Shown here: positions 22,700-34,741 of the stretch, piece by piece
How the letters are laid out: every line of letters begins with the position of its first letter
Position numbering within the stretch: position 1 is the first letter of the stretch
NCBI RefSeq assembly: GCF_001638985.1
Contig: NW_017265148.1
Span: forward strand, 1,080,394 to 1,144,393
Origin: Phycomyces blakesleeanus NRRL 1555(-)
Taxonomy: Eukaryota > Mucoromycota > Mucoromycetes > Mucorales > Phycomycetaceae
Length of the DNA: 64,000 bases
Direction: 5' to 3'
Position numbers and translations under genes: made by a program
The notes under the pieces: model-generated
What the model saw: the letters and a program-made list of their open reading frames with translations, nothing else
What the model was told of the DNA's origin: nothing
The model's database searches: none

Positions 22700-23130
22700 A
22701 TGCAAACCATAGTACTCAATATACTTTCTTTGGCTATAAAAATGATTAAAATATTATTTTTTGTGAACTGTGTGCTAGAATATTTCATTTATCTACTTAA
22801 AGCAAAAGGATTTATTTGCAGACCAAGAGAGTACATAGGAGATGCTGATATTGTCTTCAGTAAATGATATACATTAATATACAAAATAAATAATATTATT
22901 ATATGTACAAAAATAAAAATAAAATATTTACCATGTCAATGACACTCGTATGAAATGAATGTTCTTGATTTGTGATATGCTCATAAGAGGAAGGTTCATC
23001 TATAATAGAAATTGTGTTAAGCCGTGTGCTTATTAAAAAGAGATAGATTGAAATAAAATAAAATATTACCATGTTTGTAACTATGTTTAATAGTAGAGAG
23101 TAATTTTGGCAATATGGCCTATATGAAAGA
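22700..23130 (-). other. Candidate short exons of a third gene in CACTA II
   Basis: Minus-strand blocks with splice-like borders: about 23120-23072 (after CATATAG, ends before GTAATA), 23000-22933 (after TATTATAG, ends before GTAAAT) and about 22738-22678 (after TTATAG, ends before GTAAGC). Blocks one and two join in frame as ...KHSYKHDEPSSYEHITN. They parallel those of CACTA I. The product is unknown. Confidence 0.25.
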
Positions 23131-23395
23131 AAGGAAAAAGTCAGGATAATTTTATAGGATAACAACATAAAATATATTTACTAATCTTAGCTAATCCAAA
23201 TGAACATTGTGAAGGGGATGCATCAAAAGATAATAAAACGCAAGTGTCTATAGTAATAGAAAACAATTATTATCATTTTAGTTATATATATATATATAAT
23301 ATTAAAGAAGAAGATATCTTATCAAGAAAATCTGTGAATATAATAAATGTTGAAAAGAGAAAGAAGAGAGAAAACTTGTAAATGAAAAAAAACAA

Positions 23396-23457
23396 AAAGG
23401 CCAAAAGACCAAAGGGCCAAAAGGCCAAAAGACCAAAGGGCCAAAAGGCCAAAAGAC
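23396..23457 (+). repeat. 26-bp minisatellite upstream of companion gene II
   Basis: Just over two units built from GGCCAAAAGACCAAAG and GGCCAAAA. CACTA I has only single GGCCAAAAAA-like matches at the homologous place (about 3351). It sits about 310 bp before the companion ATG. Confidence 0.75.
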
Positions 23458-23769
23458 AGAAATCATATATTGGATTGAGTTGAAAAAAACATGTTCAAAG
23501 CTGATTTGCACCCCATTAATTTCAGAAAGTATTAATAGAGATACACATATTAAAGAAATCCTGAGTATTTACAGCAACAAGTGTAATATAATAAATGAGT
23601 TCTTGCTTTTACTTTTACCATCTTTCCATTAACTACACTTTATTCTTTTGCTTAACACCTAACTTCTTTGGTATGTTAATAACACTATATATATAATGAA
23701 TAGATATATAAAACAAATATAATTAAAAATCAACTCATGTATAACATTTTATTTGATAGCTTTCAGACC

Positions 23770-25028
23770 ATGGCCAACAATCATCAGTCAATTACCCCAG
23801 CTCCATTCCCGGAATATGCTGAGTTTTTAAGAAGGCTCACTGCTATAGAGGAAAGCCTCAAGACTATGGATTGCAATATTGACATTGTCATCAAGGGCAA
23901 CAAAGATCCATTGGAAATACTTGATAACATTGCCAATGCCTTTGGAGAACTCCTTGCAGTTATTGCTCCTACTACTATATCTGCTTCTGCTTCTGTCCCT
24001 TTCGCAGCTTCTTCCATTGGTTCTACTCTGGATTGGCATACAACACCTTCGGAGACTTTTTTGGCATCTCTTCTGCTGCTCCTTCTGTCAGTCCAGTGGT
24101 TCTTACTGGTGCAAACGCTGGTGAAATTAGTAAACATAATTGCAATAAAGTTTTAGTAAGTGTTGAGATGTACAGTAGTTTATCAACATAATATCTCACA
24201 CTAAGTATAGACTCTTATCCGAGGAGAGTTGAAGAAACACAACTTCAAATCAAATAAGCTGGAACTAGTTGCAGCTAATGACAGCAAGCACAGTTGGGAT
24301 GTTAATGTTGATTACAGACTTCTACCCAACAGACAGCTGATGCATGACCTTCATGCATATCTGGCTCCAAAGGTTGTTGGGACTAGTATTCAACAGGCCA
24401 ATATTAGCAATTGTATATATACAAACTTTTGTGGAACAAGACGCCAAATCAAGGAATTGTATGAATCGCGCAAAAAAACAAATTCTCAGTCAAGAAAAGC
24501 AGGTTGAGAGACCAATGTATGTTAGAAGTATATTTTGATTGCAAATTAAATGTATTCATATTAATACATTTATAAACTAGCATTTTGACCATCGCAAGCT
24601 GACCTACTATACATTCAAGACTGAAATTGATGTGAAGGTGGGTAAGAGCTGTGACAGACTCTTACAGAAAGAAGCAATGTCTGAGGACGAATCTGAAAAC
24701 AATATGTCTGGAGTCTTGAGTAACTGTGTGATTTGTACAGTGCATCCAAGTTGGAGAAGCAATGAGATAATTTCTTTTGTTTACATTATTGTATATAGCT
24801 TTTTTTGTTTTTTTATGGATTTAAATGAAACAGAACTTTGATTAATCACTTATTTGTATTTAGTACAATCACTTTCTTGTGGTTGTTGATGATTTTATGC
24901 ATAATTGCATGGACTTCAATTCGCATCAGATTTTGAAGAGGTCTTTTGGTAGAGATGCTATTTTAGCAGTCCCGTCTAGATTGACATCCCTTCTCTCTCA
25001 TTGGACTTTTAGAGATGAGTTTCAATAA
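23770..25028 (+). pseudogene. CACTA II companion protein
   Basis: Four exons matching copy I: 23770-24155, 24211-24516, 24581-24766 and 24864-25028. Coiled coil: FLRRLTAIEESLKTMDCNID. Basic block: NRQLMHDLHAYLAPKVVG ... CIYTNFCGTRRQIKEL. Acidic motif and end: EAMSEDESENNMSG, HPSWRSNE, HQILKRSFGRD. Damage: a frameshift in exon 1 (the distal part reads best as GISSAAPSVSPVVL in another frame), a TGA near the end of exon 2 where copy I has an Arg codon, and a lost donor after exon 3 (GAG/AT at 24767 versus GAG/GT in copy I). Confidence 0.6.
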
Positions 25029-27287
25029 ATTTTGTTTTCTTATCCTCCACATCCTCCACATCCTCCATCTGACAATGATAAACGTACCAACAAATACAAA
25101 CACTATGATTATTCTTTTCTGTGTGCCTTTAAAAAAGGGAGTTATATTTTATTATTTTTTAAATGTATTGTTTTTTTGGCAAAGGAATGACTAGCATCTT
25201 TTTTACTTTTCTGCGCGTTGTATGCTCAGCAGTTGCTACTTCTAACATTATTTTATGCACTGGCAACACACATTGCAAATCGTCAGGAGAAAATGTTGGA
25301 AAGCAGGTTTCAACGTGTTTGTACTCTCGCAATTTATCATTTTCGGGTGTGTACTATTTGATAAATGCAAAAGTATGTTGAGAATTGTGAAGAAGTTGCA
25401 TTGGGCAACTATGGGTGCGGAGCAAGGGAGTAAGGAATGATGAGGTGGGTGGAGGAGTGAAAGAATGAGTGAAAATGTACTATATTTGACCTGTGTATGC
25501 GATGATATACTCACCAGTACTTCCAATAAACTTTGCTTATACAAGAGAGCCACAACTTCCAGATTCACCTTTACCCTTGTAGACCTGCCCAAGGATGTTG
25601 ATGTATTTCAACAGGGTGATTGTATTGTTGACAAAGTATGGTGATTCCGACGCTTGTTGAAAGTGAACTAATTGTTCATTGTTGTACGCAACTTTGTAGT
25701 ATTGTAAGAGATGAACATAGTGAATGTCACTCATTGTGGTAGCGGATTTTAATGATAGAGGGAATGCGGAAGGAGGGAGAGGTTTGTTGCCTTTTACAAG
25801 TACATTTGGATCTTCAGAAGCCTCAACAAATGACTGTATGCGGAAAGTACGTTGACGGATGGATGGAATAGTGGCAGGTGTAAAGGAAGAATTGAGTTTG
25901 GTAAGGAGAGGAAATGCAGATGTCTGGCAGGTACTTTGAAGAAAAATGTTGACAAGATCGTCTTTGTACACATCTTCAATAAATTTCTTCATAAATGTTT
26001 CTTCAAACCTGATCTTTCTGTTTGCCTTCAATTTTTTTAACAACCTGTTAAATTGCTAGAACCCGAATAGCCAATAAGCATACACTGGTCCAAAATCATG
26101 AATTGTATCTCGAAGATGGAGGTGTAGGTGCATATTACAGGTGAGGATTTCGGCGTTGTACAGCTCGTCACATCTGGTGCAAAAAGTTTGAAGAAACTGA
26201 TAGGCAGTGTTGACTTCATCGAACGTGATTGTTGGCTTGATCAATAGGCAGCATGCATCAACAAAGTTAATCCAGTTTTCAAATCTGTTTTTTGCAAGAG
26301 CATCTTTTAACAGAACTGACAAGTATACAAGCATCCATGACTTTGACTCATCTGCCTTCATATACAAAAACTGCTTTCCTATTTTCGAGTTCAAAGAGGT
26401 GTATCCACCAGGCACAATCATTGTTTCTGCAGTCTTTTGGATTGCCGCAAAATCGCCATCTTGAATGTCTTTGTCTTTGATCCAACAATCCATCAATCTT
26501 TTAGGCGTTCCCAAGAATAAATTATGCATGGGATTGATGATCATTCCACGTACTAGATCAAGGTATTCTAGGCAATGCAACTGCGACCATCGAACACCAT
26601 TTTTGACCTCCAGCCGATGCCTTTCTGAGGGGGTACTAGCACTTTCCCACTTCTCAGCATGCAACCTGTTCTCTACACCGTCACGAAGCACCCACCGAGA
26701 GAAGTCAAACCCACGAAAGTCAACATTGACATCATTTTCCAAGTGAGGGAAATGTTTGTTGCACTTGTAACATGTGCATGTACTGTTGTGTGAGGTGAAC
26801 CCACTTGTCTTTCTTGCTGCTGGGATGTCACAGGCCACCATCATCAATGCAGCACAGATGCAAACACCACTAGAACATTCGAAAGTTGGGATTGCTAGTC
26901 CTTCATACAATCATATCAGATCATCTACCATAGGCTGGAGATAATGGTTTATCTCTTCAGATTTGAGTTCATTTAGGCCAGGCATCAGTCCTACGAGAAG
27001 TATGTTCTCTGGCTTGTATCTTTCATTGCAAGGCAGATTGTTTACTACCAGATATATGGCACCAGTCGAGTGCGTAACATTATTGAAAGGTTGAAACCAG
27101 TTGATGTTAAGAGTCAGCATTAATGAATGCGAATCCTTTGTAAATTGCATGCCATCTTTGACTTTGAGCTCCTTCCACATGGCACCGTCATATATGTCAC
27201 ACATTGTATCCACCATCTTCAGCTTGTGATTCCAATGTCTAATTTTATCCTTGATTTCTAGACAAAGAAAAAACATTCTTAAAATAT

Positions 27288-27498
27288 AGGCAATGATCTG
27301 GACATGCAAGAAAAATTAGGGTCGGACATGCAAAAAAATATCAAAAGGGAGAATTAAACGTGATGTCACTTGTAATTGGCCTTTGGGAGTGTTACTAACA
27401 AATTGGACACTGATAAGACATGCAAAAGCAAGCAAATTGAAGAACTAGATGTGATGTCACATATAATTAGTTTTGCATGTTACCTACATTTTTTTTTG
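27288..27498 (+). repeat. MULE2 left TIR
   Basis: Mirrors 30905-31116. It contains GTGATGTCACTTG and GTGATGTCACATA palindromic CRE-like sites and repeated GACATGCAA motifs at the outer end. It is unrelated in sequence to the MULE1 TIR apart from the CRE-like element. Confidence 0.8.
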
Positions 27499-27591
27499 GG
27501 TAGGATCAGATAAATTACTCTTCAGATTGCCAATTAAATCACTGCCCTTTTTTACTACAACATTAGTGCATAATTTTCTTTGACATTTAAC

Positions 27592-30500
27592 ATGAGCAAC
27601 ATTAACAACATCAACAACACCAACGACTTTGTCATTGTTAGCAAGACGTTGAAGAAGTACGATGCTGCCTTGACTGAGTTCAACTCAATTTTTCTTGTTG
27701 GAAGAGAATTCTCTTCAGTCATAGCTGTTCGAGAAGCTGCCAAGACATATGGTGTCAAGCATAATATTGCTCTCACTACTGAATATGCATCAAGCTCTTG
27801 TATCAAATTGATTTGCAAGCACTCTGGCAAATATAGAGATACCAGAAAAGCCGAGAAGGTTGCTTCCAAAACATCAGTTATGGGTGAAACTCTTTTTGAA
27901 TGGGAGAGAAAGCGCGAAAAAGACATGCAGAAGCATGGCTGCCCTTGCTTCATGTATGCCAACACCAAGAAGGGCAGAAAGCTCACTGTGCGCTCCCATG
28001 AGGCAGAGCATAACCACCCCATTGAAGAAGACCGCAGAGCATATGCTATGTACTGCAAACTCTCACCTGAGGCAATGGCGCTTGTGGTTAAGCATCTGGA
28101 GAACAATGTTGATGTATTCACCATCTTCAACAGTTTGAAAATAAATGGATATACAAATATTGTTTGCCATGACATTGCTAATATAAAGCAACATTTTGGA
28201 AAATCGGAAAAAGGAAAGGAGATATTTTACTTTATCACTACTCTGCAAGATCTTGACTTCCATGTCAGGTATTCTGTTGGTAATACAGAAGACAATCAAG
28301 TGAATATGGTCTTCTTTGTGCATCAGGATGTGATTAATGAGGCACAAAGAATGCCTGAGACTGTCATTATTGATGCCACATATAAGACAAATAGTCATCA
28401 AATGACTTATGTCAACATTGTTGGTACTAGCAATGTGAGTGGAAACTCTCGTACCACTTTAAAGACGTATCCAATTGCCGGTGCTTGGGTAGAGCATGAG
28501 ACAGAAGAAAATTATCTCTGAGTGCTTAGCTGTCTCCGCAATGCAGTCTGGCCCAATGACAACAACAACAGCAACAGCAGCAACAACAAACAAACAACAC
28601 TTCTCCCAGATGTTTTCATCACGGACAACGAAAAAGCATTGAGAAATGCTATTAATTGAGTCTTTCCTGAGTCAAAGCAGTTGTTGTGCTATAAGCATAT
28701 CAAAGACAACTTTAAAAAGCAATTGCTTCCAATGATGAAGGGAGACGAGAGTATCAAAAAGAGAGACCTGTTGGATAAGCTGTCAGAATTCCTTGACTGA
28801 ATTGCTTTAAAATGCATTACACATCAAGAAGTAAAAAACAAAACAAATGGATACCTTGAATTTGCAAAGGAAAATTGCAAAAACCAGAGAAAAGCTGCTA
28901 GTGCTTTTCTTGAGAAGTATGTATAAATTTTTTAAATTTGATGTAAACAGTATTTAACTATAAAAAATCGTGTTGTTTTAATATACTTTATCAGAAAAAT
29001 GAAAGACAAGGAAAACTGGGTGAACATGTATGTTTACAAACATGCCCATTTTGGCAATCACATGTCGAACCGTGCAGAAAGTGCTTATGCTTCTCTCAAC
29101 TCTTCTCTTGGTACTTCCTTGAGTAAACTGAAGACAGTTACCCTTAAAGTAAAAAAGTGGTATGACGAGTTGGTAAGTTTATTCTATACCATTTTATGCA
29201 TTTATTGGTTATAATATATTTATAAATTGTATAGGTTGCAGATTGCAAGCATCGGCTAATGGTGGAAAGCCTTGGAGAAGGAACAAAGATTATGTTTGAT
29301 AAAGTCAATGCAACCAGACTAAATGACATCCATCTTAAAGTCTGTAGATTTGCAATAGATCAAATCAAATTAGAATTATCCAAATCCATTATACCTGAAA
29401 AACTAGCCAAAGAGTTCAAATGCCTCATACAATATAATTACCTGCTTTCTTGTTATCACACGCTTGCCAAATTCAATACCATCTCAATCTTCTGCATTCC
29501 AAGACGCTGGAGAAAAAACTATCTAGAAGGAGAAAGTAATATATATAATAATAGCAATAATTACGTGACGATTTTCTCATATAACATTTTATTCCGTAGA
29601 CTATTTAACTATCCAAAATGCAACCCCAGTACCCCCAAACATCAACAATATCAAACCAATAACCCCAGAATTCAACTATGCTCTTGAGCTTATTTGCAAA
29701 CATTTTGCCAATGCTCAGAGCAAACAAGAACAAATCAATATATACCAATTGATAGAAAGAACTTTGAAACAAATCGACGCACAGAAACTCGAAAACCTTA
29801 AGGGCCCAACAGTAGTCGAAGCCATTAAAGGCCGACCAAAAAATACCAAGTGCAAGATGATTGCATTAGAGCATTGCATCAATACCAAAAAAGAAAAAAT
29901 CACAAAAAAAATTAAAACAGAAGAAGAACAAAAAAAGTAAGATTTTAATATTGTTTAGATTTAATTTACTAAATCTTTGCTTTGTTTTCTAGGCAAAAAA
30001 TATTCTCAGCTAAAGAGCAAAAAGCCATAAAAAATATTATCAACCTTGGGTCACCATGCAATCCCACATTACTAACAAATCTCACAATCGCACCAAAACA
30101 TATATCAACAATCTTTTCTCCTGAAGCAGACGGAAATTGTGGGTACAGGGCGATAGCAATGGAAGTGTACCAGGACCAAGAGGAGTGATCAAAAGTAAAA
30201 GACCAAATGCTTGACACATTTCTAAAACATCAACACACATACTACCAGGGAAGAATGGAGCATGGCAATATGACTGCATCCAATAACCAACTAATTCGCA
30301 GTCTCCAAAACAAGCGCTCACCTCTCCCCCAGCAACATTGGTTTGGTACAATCAATCATTCTCAACTTGTAGCCAATACATTTAGCAGAACAGTGGCTGT
30401 ATATTGAAATACTCCAATTGAAACAGGCGACTGTCTTTTTGTTCCATTTGCTATCTTGCCAGAAAAAGTAGAACTAATAATTATTATCTTAGATGTAAAC

Positions 30501-30617
30501 CACTTTCTTCTTGCCAAGCACAAAAACACTCGAAATTTCTGCTGGCCAAAAATCAACCCCTTTCATAAAAGAATAATTCAAAAACATGGCCTTCAAGATT
30601 ATTCTTTGATGTACTAA
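27592..30617 (+). pseudogene. MULE transposase with FAR1, SWIM and OTU domains (MULE2)
   Basis: The ATG at 27592 follows a leader nearly identical to MULE1 (CCAAT box, ACTGCCC, CATAATTTT). FAR1 finger: ICKHSGKYRDTR ... CPCFMYA ... EAEHNHPI. DDE core: IIDATYKTNSHQMTYVNIVG, PIAGAWVEHE, FITDNEKALRNAI and SNRAESAYASLNSSL. Introns at about 28919-28994 and 29173-29234 have good GT-AG borders. The SWIM motif has lost one Cys (EFKCLIQYNYLLSCYH). The OTU part FSPEADGNCGYRAIAMEVYQ has the Cys, and VNHFLLAK supplies a candidate His. Stops: TGA at 28519 (TGG in MULE1), TGA at about 28657 and 28798, TGA after DQEE and TGA in the VAVY segment. Confidence 0.8.
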
Positions 30618-30904
30618 CAATCAAGGTATGGCTTTTAAACTAGAATTATCTTGAATTATATTAACTTTTTGTATATAGCTTTTTTAGATTTTTTTTTTAC
30701 TTTTTAGATTCTATATTTATCTCTATTATCAATATTCCCTTCTGTTTCTATTCCATTTATTCTTATTTTTCTATTTTTCTATATTTCTATATTTATTTTC
30801 CTTATAATCTTCTATATTTATCTTTATATTTATCTCATTATAATTTTTTATATTTTTACAATCAACATTAATTTTGAAACATTTAACAAATATCAACGCT
30901 GACC

Positions 30905-31116
30905 CTCCAAAAAATGCGTGTAACATGCAAAACTAATTATATGTGATGTCACATCTAGTTCTTCAATTTACTCGCTTTTACATGTCTTATCAGTGTCCAA
31001 TTTGTTGGTAACACTCCCAAAAGCCAATTATAGGTGACGTCACGTTTAATTCTCCCTTTTAGTCTTTTTTTTGTATGTATGACCCTAATTTTTCTTGTAT
31101 GTCTGTATAAATCCCC
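30905..31116 (-). repeat. MULE2 right TIR
   Basis: Inverted copy of 27288-27498, with a perfect TGACGTCA palindrome where the left copy has TGATGTCA, a C to T difference. Confidence 0.8.
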
Positions 31117-31511
31117 TAAAATATTAATGACGGACTGGCACAAGTATGAATGCTTGACCATCAAAGCACCCAATGCTGATGTTTTCTTCAATTAGCAGTT
31201 GCAAGACAAGCATGCACCAAGCTTTACAAAATCGCAATGGGATGGGACAGATACACTTTCTTCGTACACCTTGTGACAATCCTGACACACAACAAATTTC
31301 TTTATGCCTTTTGTTATGGCTGAGAAACCTGTCATGCGCTGAAGATCAGGAAGGCTCAAGGGCAGCTAGAAATCCTGCTCGTAAATTGTCAAGAGCTTGT
31401 TGATGAACTTGATTAAGACAACGGCACCCTTGTCAACCACATAGTGGGAAGCGAACATCACCACAAAAGTAGCAATGAACCTGTGCACTGGGTTCTGGGG
31501 CATATCGGGGG

Positions 31512-32044
31512 TATTGTAAATGAGTATTGACAACTGCTGTAATTGAGAATAAGTCTGAAGGAAATAATATAAGGCCTCAGCTATTCCAGTCAAAGGTGTT
31601 TACCGATTATTTTATTATTTAACACACAGGTTTAGCATGCATGATAGTGATTATATTTCATATGATGATATCACCATAATATAGGATACACCAGTGGATT
31701 ATTATAAGCATAATTATAACTCATAAACACATTTACTTTCGATGTTAATACTTCATTGGGACTACACACATCTATATAATTAATCATACATTAATTATTC
31801 CAAGATCACATTGCTCTGATTAAGGCTCAGATAGGATCGATTATCTGACCCCAGTCATATAATTTTCCCGATCCAAAATAATATAAATAGCAGTAGTAGT
31901 TCAGTGTAGGAACCTCATCAAACTTTGATACCAAATCTTTCTCAATAAACAAACCCTACACAAGTTCTCACAAATCTTTGTTCCTCATCTCAAATCTTTA
32001 ATTCTTCTTCTTAAAAAACTTCTTCAACTTCAACCACCACAACA
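31512..32044 (-). repeat. Solo LTR inside CACTA II
   Basis: On the minus strand it starts TGTTGTGGTGG and ends TTTACAATA (ACAACA in the other copy). It is flanked by GGGGG on both sides (31507-31511 and 32045-32049). It interrupts the TNP2 II exon between GCCACC and GATATGCCCC. A TATTTATATTATTTTGG stretch may be its promoter. Confidence 0.8.
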
Positions 32045-32921
32045 GGGGGTGGCAAAAGGGTCTATTATAAAAAAATTAATGCTATTTTTTTTAATTTTTT
32101 AACACTAACTGACCTTCACTATTCAATTCATTGTCGTTGAGCTCAATAACATCGTCTTCGCTTTCGTCTTCACTGATTTCATTGCTGTTGCTTCTACTGT
32201 CATCATTGTCGCCATTGCTGATCATGTCATTAGTAACAGAAACGTCTTCAGTATCAGACATTGAAGCTCCTTCCCAAACAGGTAATTTTGTCTGAGTGTA
32301 TGATTCTTCTAGGGCTCCGAGTTGATGGGTTAAGATAGCTACATTTAGAATATAACACTTGGTTAATATCTAATGGTATCTGAATTAAATAAACCTTATG
32401 TTCATCATCGACCTCCATCATATTTCTTTGGGTAGACATGTCTATTACAACACGTTATTTCATGGATTACAATTCAATTAAATAAATTCAAATATTGTAA
32501 CCCTTTCACATCTTATGGAATTTAGTCTTGCCCTTTTATTATGACGTTGAGCAGTTCTTCTGGCAACAAAACTATAGCCGAGATCGTCCTGACTACATCC
32601 AACACAATGGCACTTTTCGTTGCAGAGTTCAGGAATTGTAGATATAATATTTATTTATTTTTACTTTGAAGTGTTAAGAGAAAAAGGAAACAAGTACAAT
32701 ATTTACTAAATTTACTATGTCTTTAAAATAAATTGTTATGTCTTTATAATAATAATAATAAATAATATTTTTGACTGTTGTATCCGAGCCAATAGAAAAC
32801 CGGAAAACAGTGTTTTCATCTTGAACACACAAAAAAAGCTGAGATGAAAAAATACCCCAGATTTTCAATTGTTATAATTTAACTTTGTACATAGTAATTC
32901 CCATATGTTTTTCTAGTGAAG

Positions 32922-33572
32922 ATGAAGTATATAAAGATAAGTTTATTTACAAAGTAAATACATATAGCCCAGTAAGCATATTCTTATAATTTATTTGCAT
33001 TCAAAGATTGTCCGGTAGCTACCATACTGCAGCACAAGCCCCAAGTAATTAGATGCACCTACTCATTGATAGCTAGCCAGATTGTTTAGTATACCCTATA
33101 CAATATCACTTTAGTAAGACTGTAACTTACATTGGCTGTATTTTGTGAAAGGAAGTCGAGAGTTTATTATATAGTAGCTGCTTGAAAAAAAAACTGCAAA
33201 AAAATGTGTTTTTCTAGTTGCATTAGTCTTTTTTTAAAAATCAAAACACAATTGTAGTGATTTTATATTAAAAGTGTCTTAAATTTTGAGTGGTGCATGT
33301 TGTTTGAATGTGATTACAGAAAAAGTAATGGAAGAAAGTAGAGAAAATGAGTCGATTTGTCATTGATTAAAAAAAGAGATTGTTAAGAGAATTTTTTGTT
33401 GTTGTTCTGAAAGACGGAAATAACAGGGAATTCAAAAAATTAAATACAATGACTTTGCATGTTTCTTCTTGGTGGTGAGACTGCCACACTACTTTCTGTC
33501 CCACCAAGATTACTTTTAAAAGTATAGTTTTGTCAGTGTATTAAGTTTTACGTTTGAACAATCTATACACAC
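32922..33572 (+). repeat. Family X copy A, right part
   Basis: About 97 per cent identical to 58960-59612 by eye. Adjacent to 21225-21947 before CACTA II inserted. It contains a hairpin (33468-33508) whose pairing is kept in both copies. Similarity fades after 33572, near the degenerate Tc1 gene. Confidence 0.8.
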
Positions 33573-33689
33573 AGACCCATACAATAAAAGAAAGAAAAAA
33601 GTTTAAACTCAACTGTATTGAACATTTTTAATGCAAAGTTGTTGTGCTTTTTTAAAAACTCTTCTCATTCAAATCTCACAATGTTTTAG

Positions 33690-34741
33690 CAAATAAATAA
33701 AAGTATTCCTAAGAAACGAAAAGAACTTTCAGACTATCAGAAAGGACTTATTCTCAGTGGTGCTCTCCATAACATTTTATTGACTGCCATTTCAGAGAAG
33801 ACAGGCATATCTATGACAACTGTACATAGTACAGTTCAAAGATGGAAACAGAATAGCACGCCATTAACAAAAAAACGCCAAGAACGTCCATCAATTTTGG
33901 GTAAAAAAGATTTATGCCAGCTTAAAAACAAAATGAAGAAAGATCATAATGTCACACTTGGAGAACTCATAAACACCAAGAAACTTATGATTGGCAAGTA
34001 CATTTCCAAGAATATCATACACAAAGCTATTTGTAAGATCAGAATGTCTTCTTTTCATCCTGTGTTTAAGCCAAGACTATTCAGAGCACATAAAAAGAAA
34101 TGATTGTTGTTTGCTAAACGTTGCAAAGAAACCAATCAAAGATGGAATTATGTGATTTGGAGCAATGAGTCTCACTTTATGGTTTTCCCAAAGGATGGAA
34201 ACCTTAGAATTTGACGCTTTCCTCTGGAGAAGTTCAAGTCTAATTGTATCATGCCTAGAGTACAGTTTGGAGATGGTTCAGTAATCGTTTGAGGGTGTGT
34301 GTGAGCAGGAGAAGTAGGCCCACTAAAAACAATTATTAACAGTCTTGATAAATTTGGCTATATAAATCTTTTGGAAAGAAAGTTGCTCTCATTTTATGGT
34401 CACCTAAGTGAAAGACATGACAGGAAGTTTATTTATCAAGAAGATAATGCTCCTTGTCATAAGTCAAAACTTGTTAAGAACTGGAAAAAGACTCAGAATG
34501 TATCAATAATGGAATGGCCACCAAATAGCCCAGATCTCAGTCTTGTTGAGAACCTATGGGCTCATTTGGGTCGGATGGTAAGAGCAAGAGTACCAGCTCC
34601 AAAAACTATTAAAGAGCTAGACAAGGTTATCCATAAAGAATGGAAGAAAATACCAGTTGCAGTATGCAAGACATACTGCATGTCTATGCCAACTCGCATA
34701 GCCTGTATGAAGAAAGCCTGTGGTGATATTATCAAATGTTA
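33690..34741 (+). pseudogene. Tc1/mariner transposase, degenerate
   Basis: Reads SIPKKRKELSDYQKGLILSG, an HTH ISEKTGISMTTVHSTVQRW, then the catalytic region WSNESHFMVF (Asn for the first Asp, a G to A change), YQEDNAPCHKSK and NSPDLSLVENLWAHLG. Spacing between the last two catalytic residues fits DD34E. It has in-frame stops (about 34102, 34213, 34291 and 34303) and no intact start. TIRs could not be defined. It may be the coding part of family X, whose ends also lie at TA. Confidence 0.7.

Larger units (their letters stand above)
27288..31116 (+). mobile_element. MULE2 (Mutator-like element) nested in CACTA II
   Basis: TIRs of about 210 bp; the inward-read tips are AGGCAATGATCTGGACATGC and GGGGATTTATACAGACATAC, and they match closely from GACATRCAAG onward. 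TAAAATAT flanks both ends (27280-27287 and 31117-31124). The host TNP2 frame continues on both sides. The single gene lies on the plus strand. Confidence 0.85.
25160..32640 (-). pseudogene. TNP2-type CACTA transposase II, split by MULE2 and an LTR
   Basis: Homologous to TNP2 I throughout. The zinc block KCHCVGCSQDDLGYSF ... TAQRH lies near 32630-32540, but its start codon position reads ATA. The acidic exon ends in an intact GAAG/GTCAGT donor. PQNPVHRFIATFVVMF follows, then a HCDFVKLG-type second zinc block. Right of MULE2 the core resumes with LNINWFQPF, STGAIYLVVNNLP, ENILLVGLMPGLNE, ACDIPAARKTSGF, NPMHNLFLGTPKRLM and FGPVYAYWLFGF. The gene ends KKQYI at 25160. Stops: after VDDLI, after WLFGF (TAG), and in the C-terminal part, which is also frameshifted. 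MULE2 lies in the SYLCQSV...FFLC segment and the LTR near the start of PQNPVH. Confidence 0.8.
21948..32918. mobile_element. CACTA-superfamily transposon II, with nested MULE2 and solo LTR
   Basis: The left tip is CACTGGAAAAGAGG and the right tip, read inward, is CACTAGAAAAACAT. AAG lies on both sides (21945-21947 and 32919-32921). The uninterrupted target exists at 58943-58975, where the two flanks are joined, which proves the borders. Without MULE2 and the LTR the element is about 6.6 kb, close to CACTA I. The gene order is the same: companion (+) and TNP2 (-), convergent. Confidence 0.9.

Noticed and set aside
24117..24507. tRNA or other RNA gene near the TATATATACAAACTT motif shared by 4166 and 24414
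   Set aside because: The identity is explained by the conserved coding block CIYTNFC of the two companion genes.
33225..33310. Possible left TIR of the degenerate Tc1 element (matches near 34930-34960)
   Set aside because: The left sequence is part of family X and present in copy B without a Tc1 gene; the right one belongs to the repeated ends of the next element.
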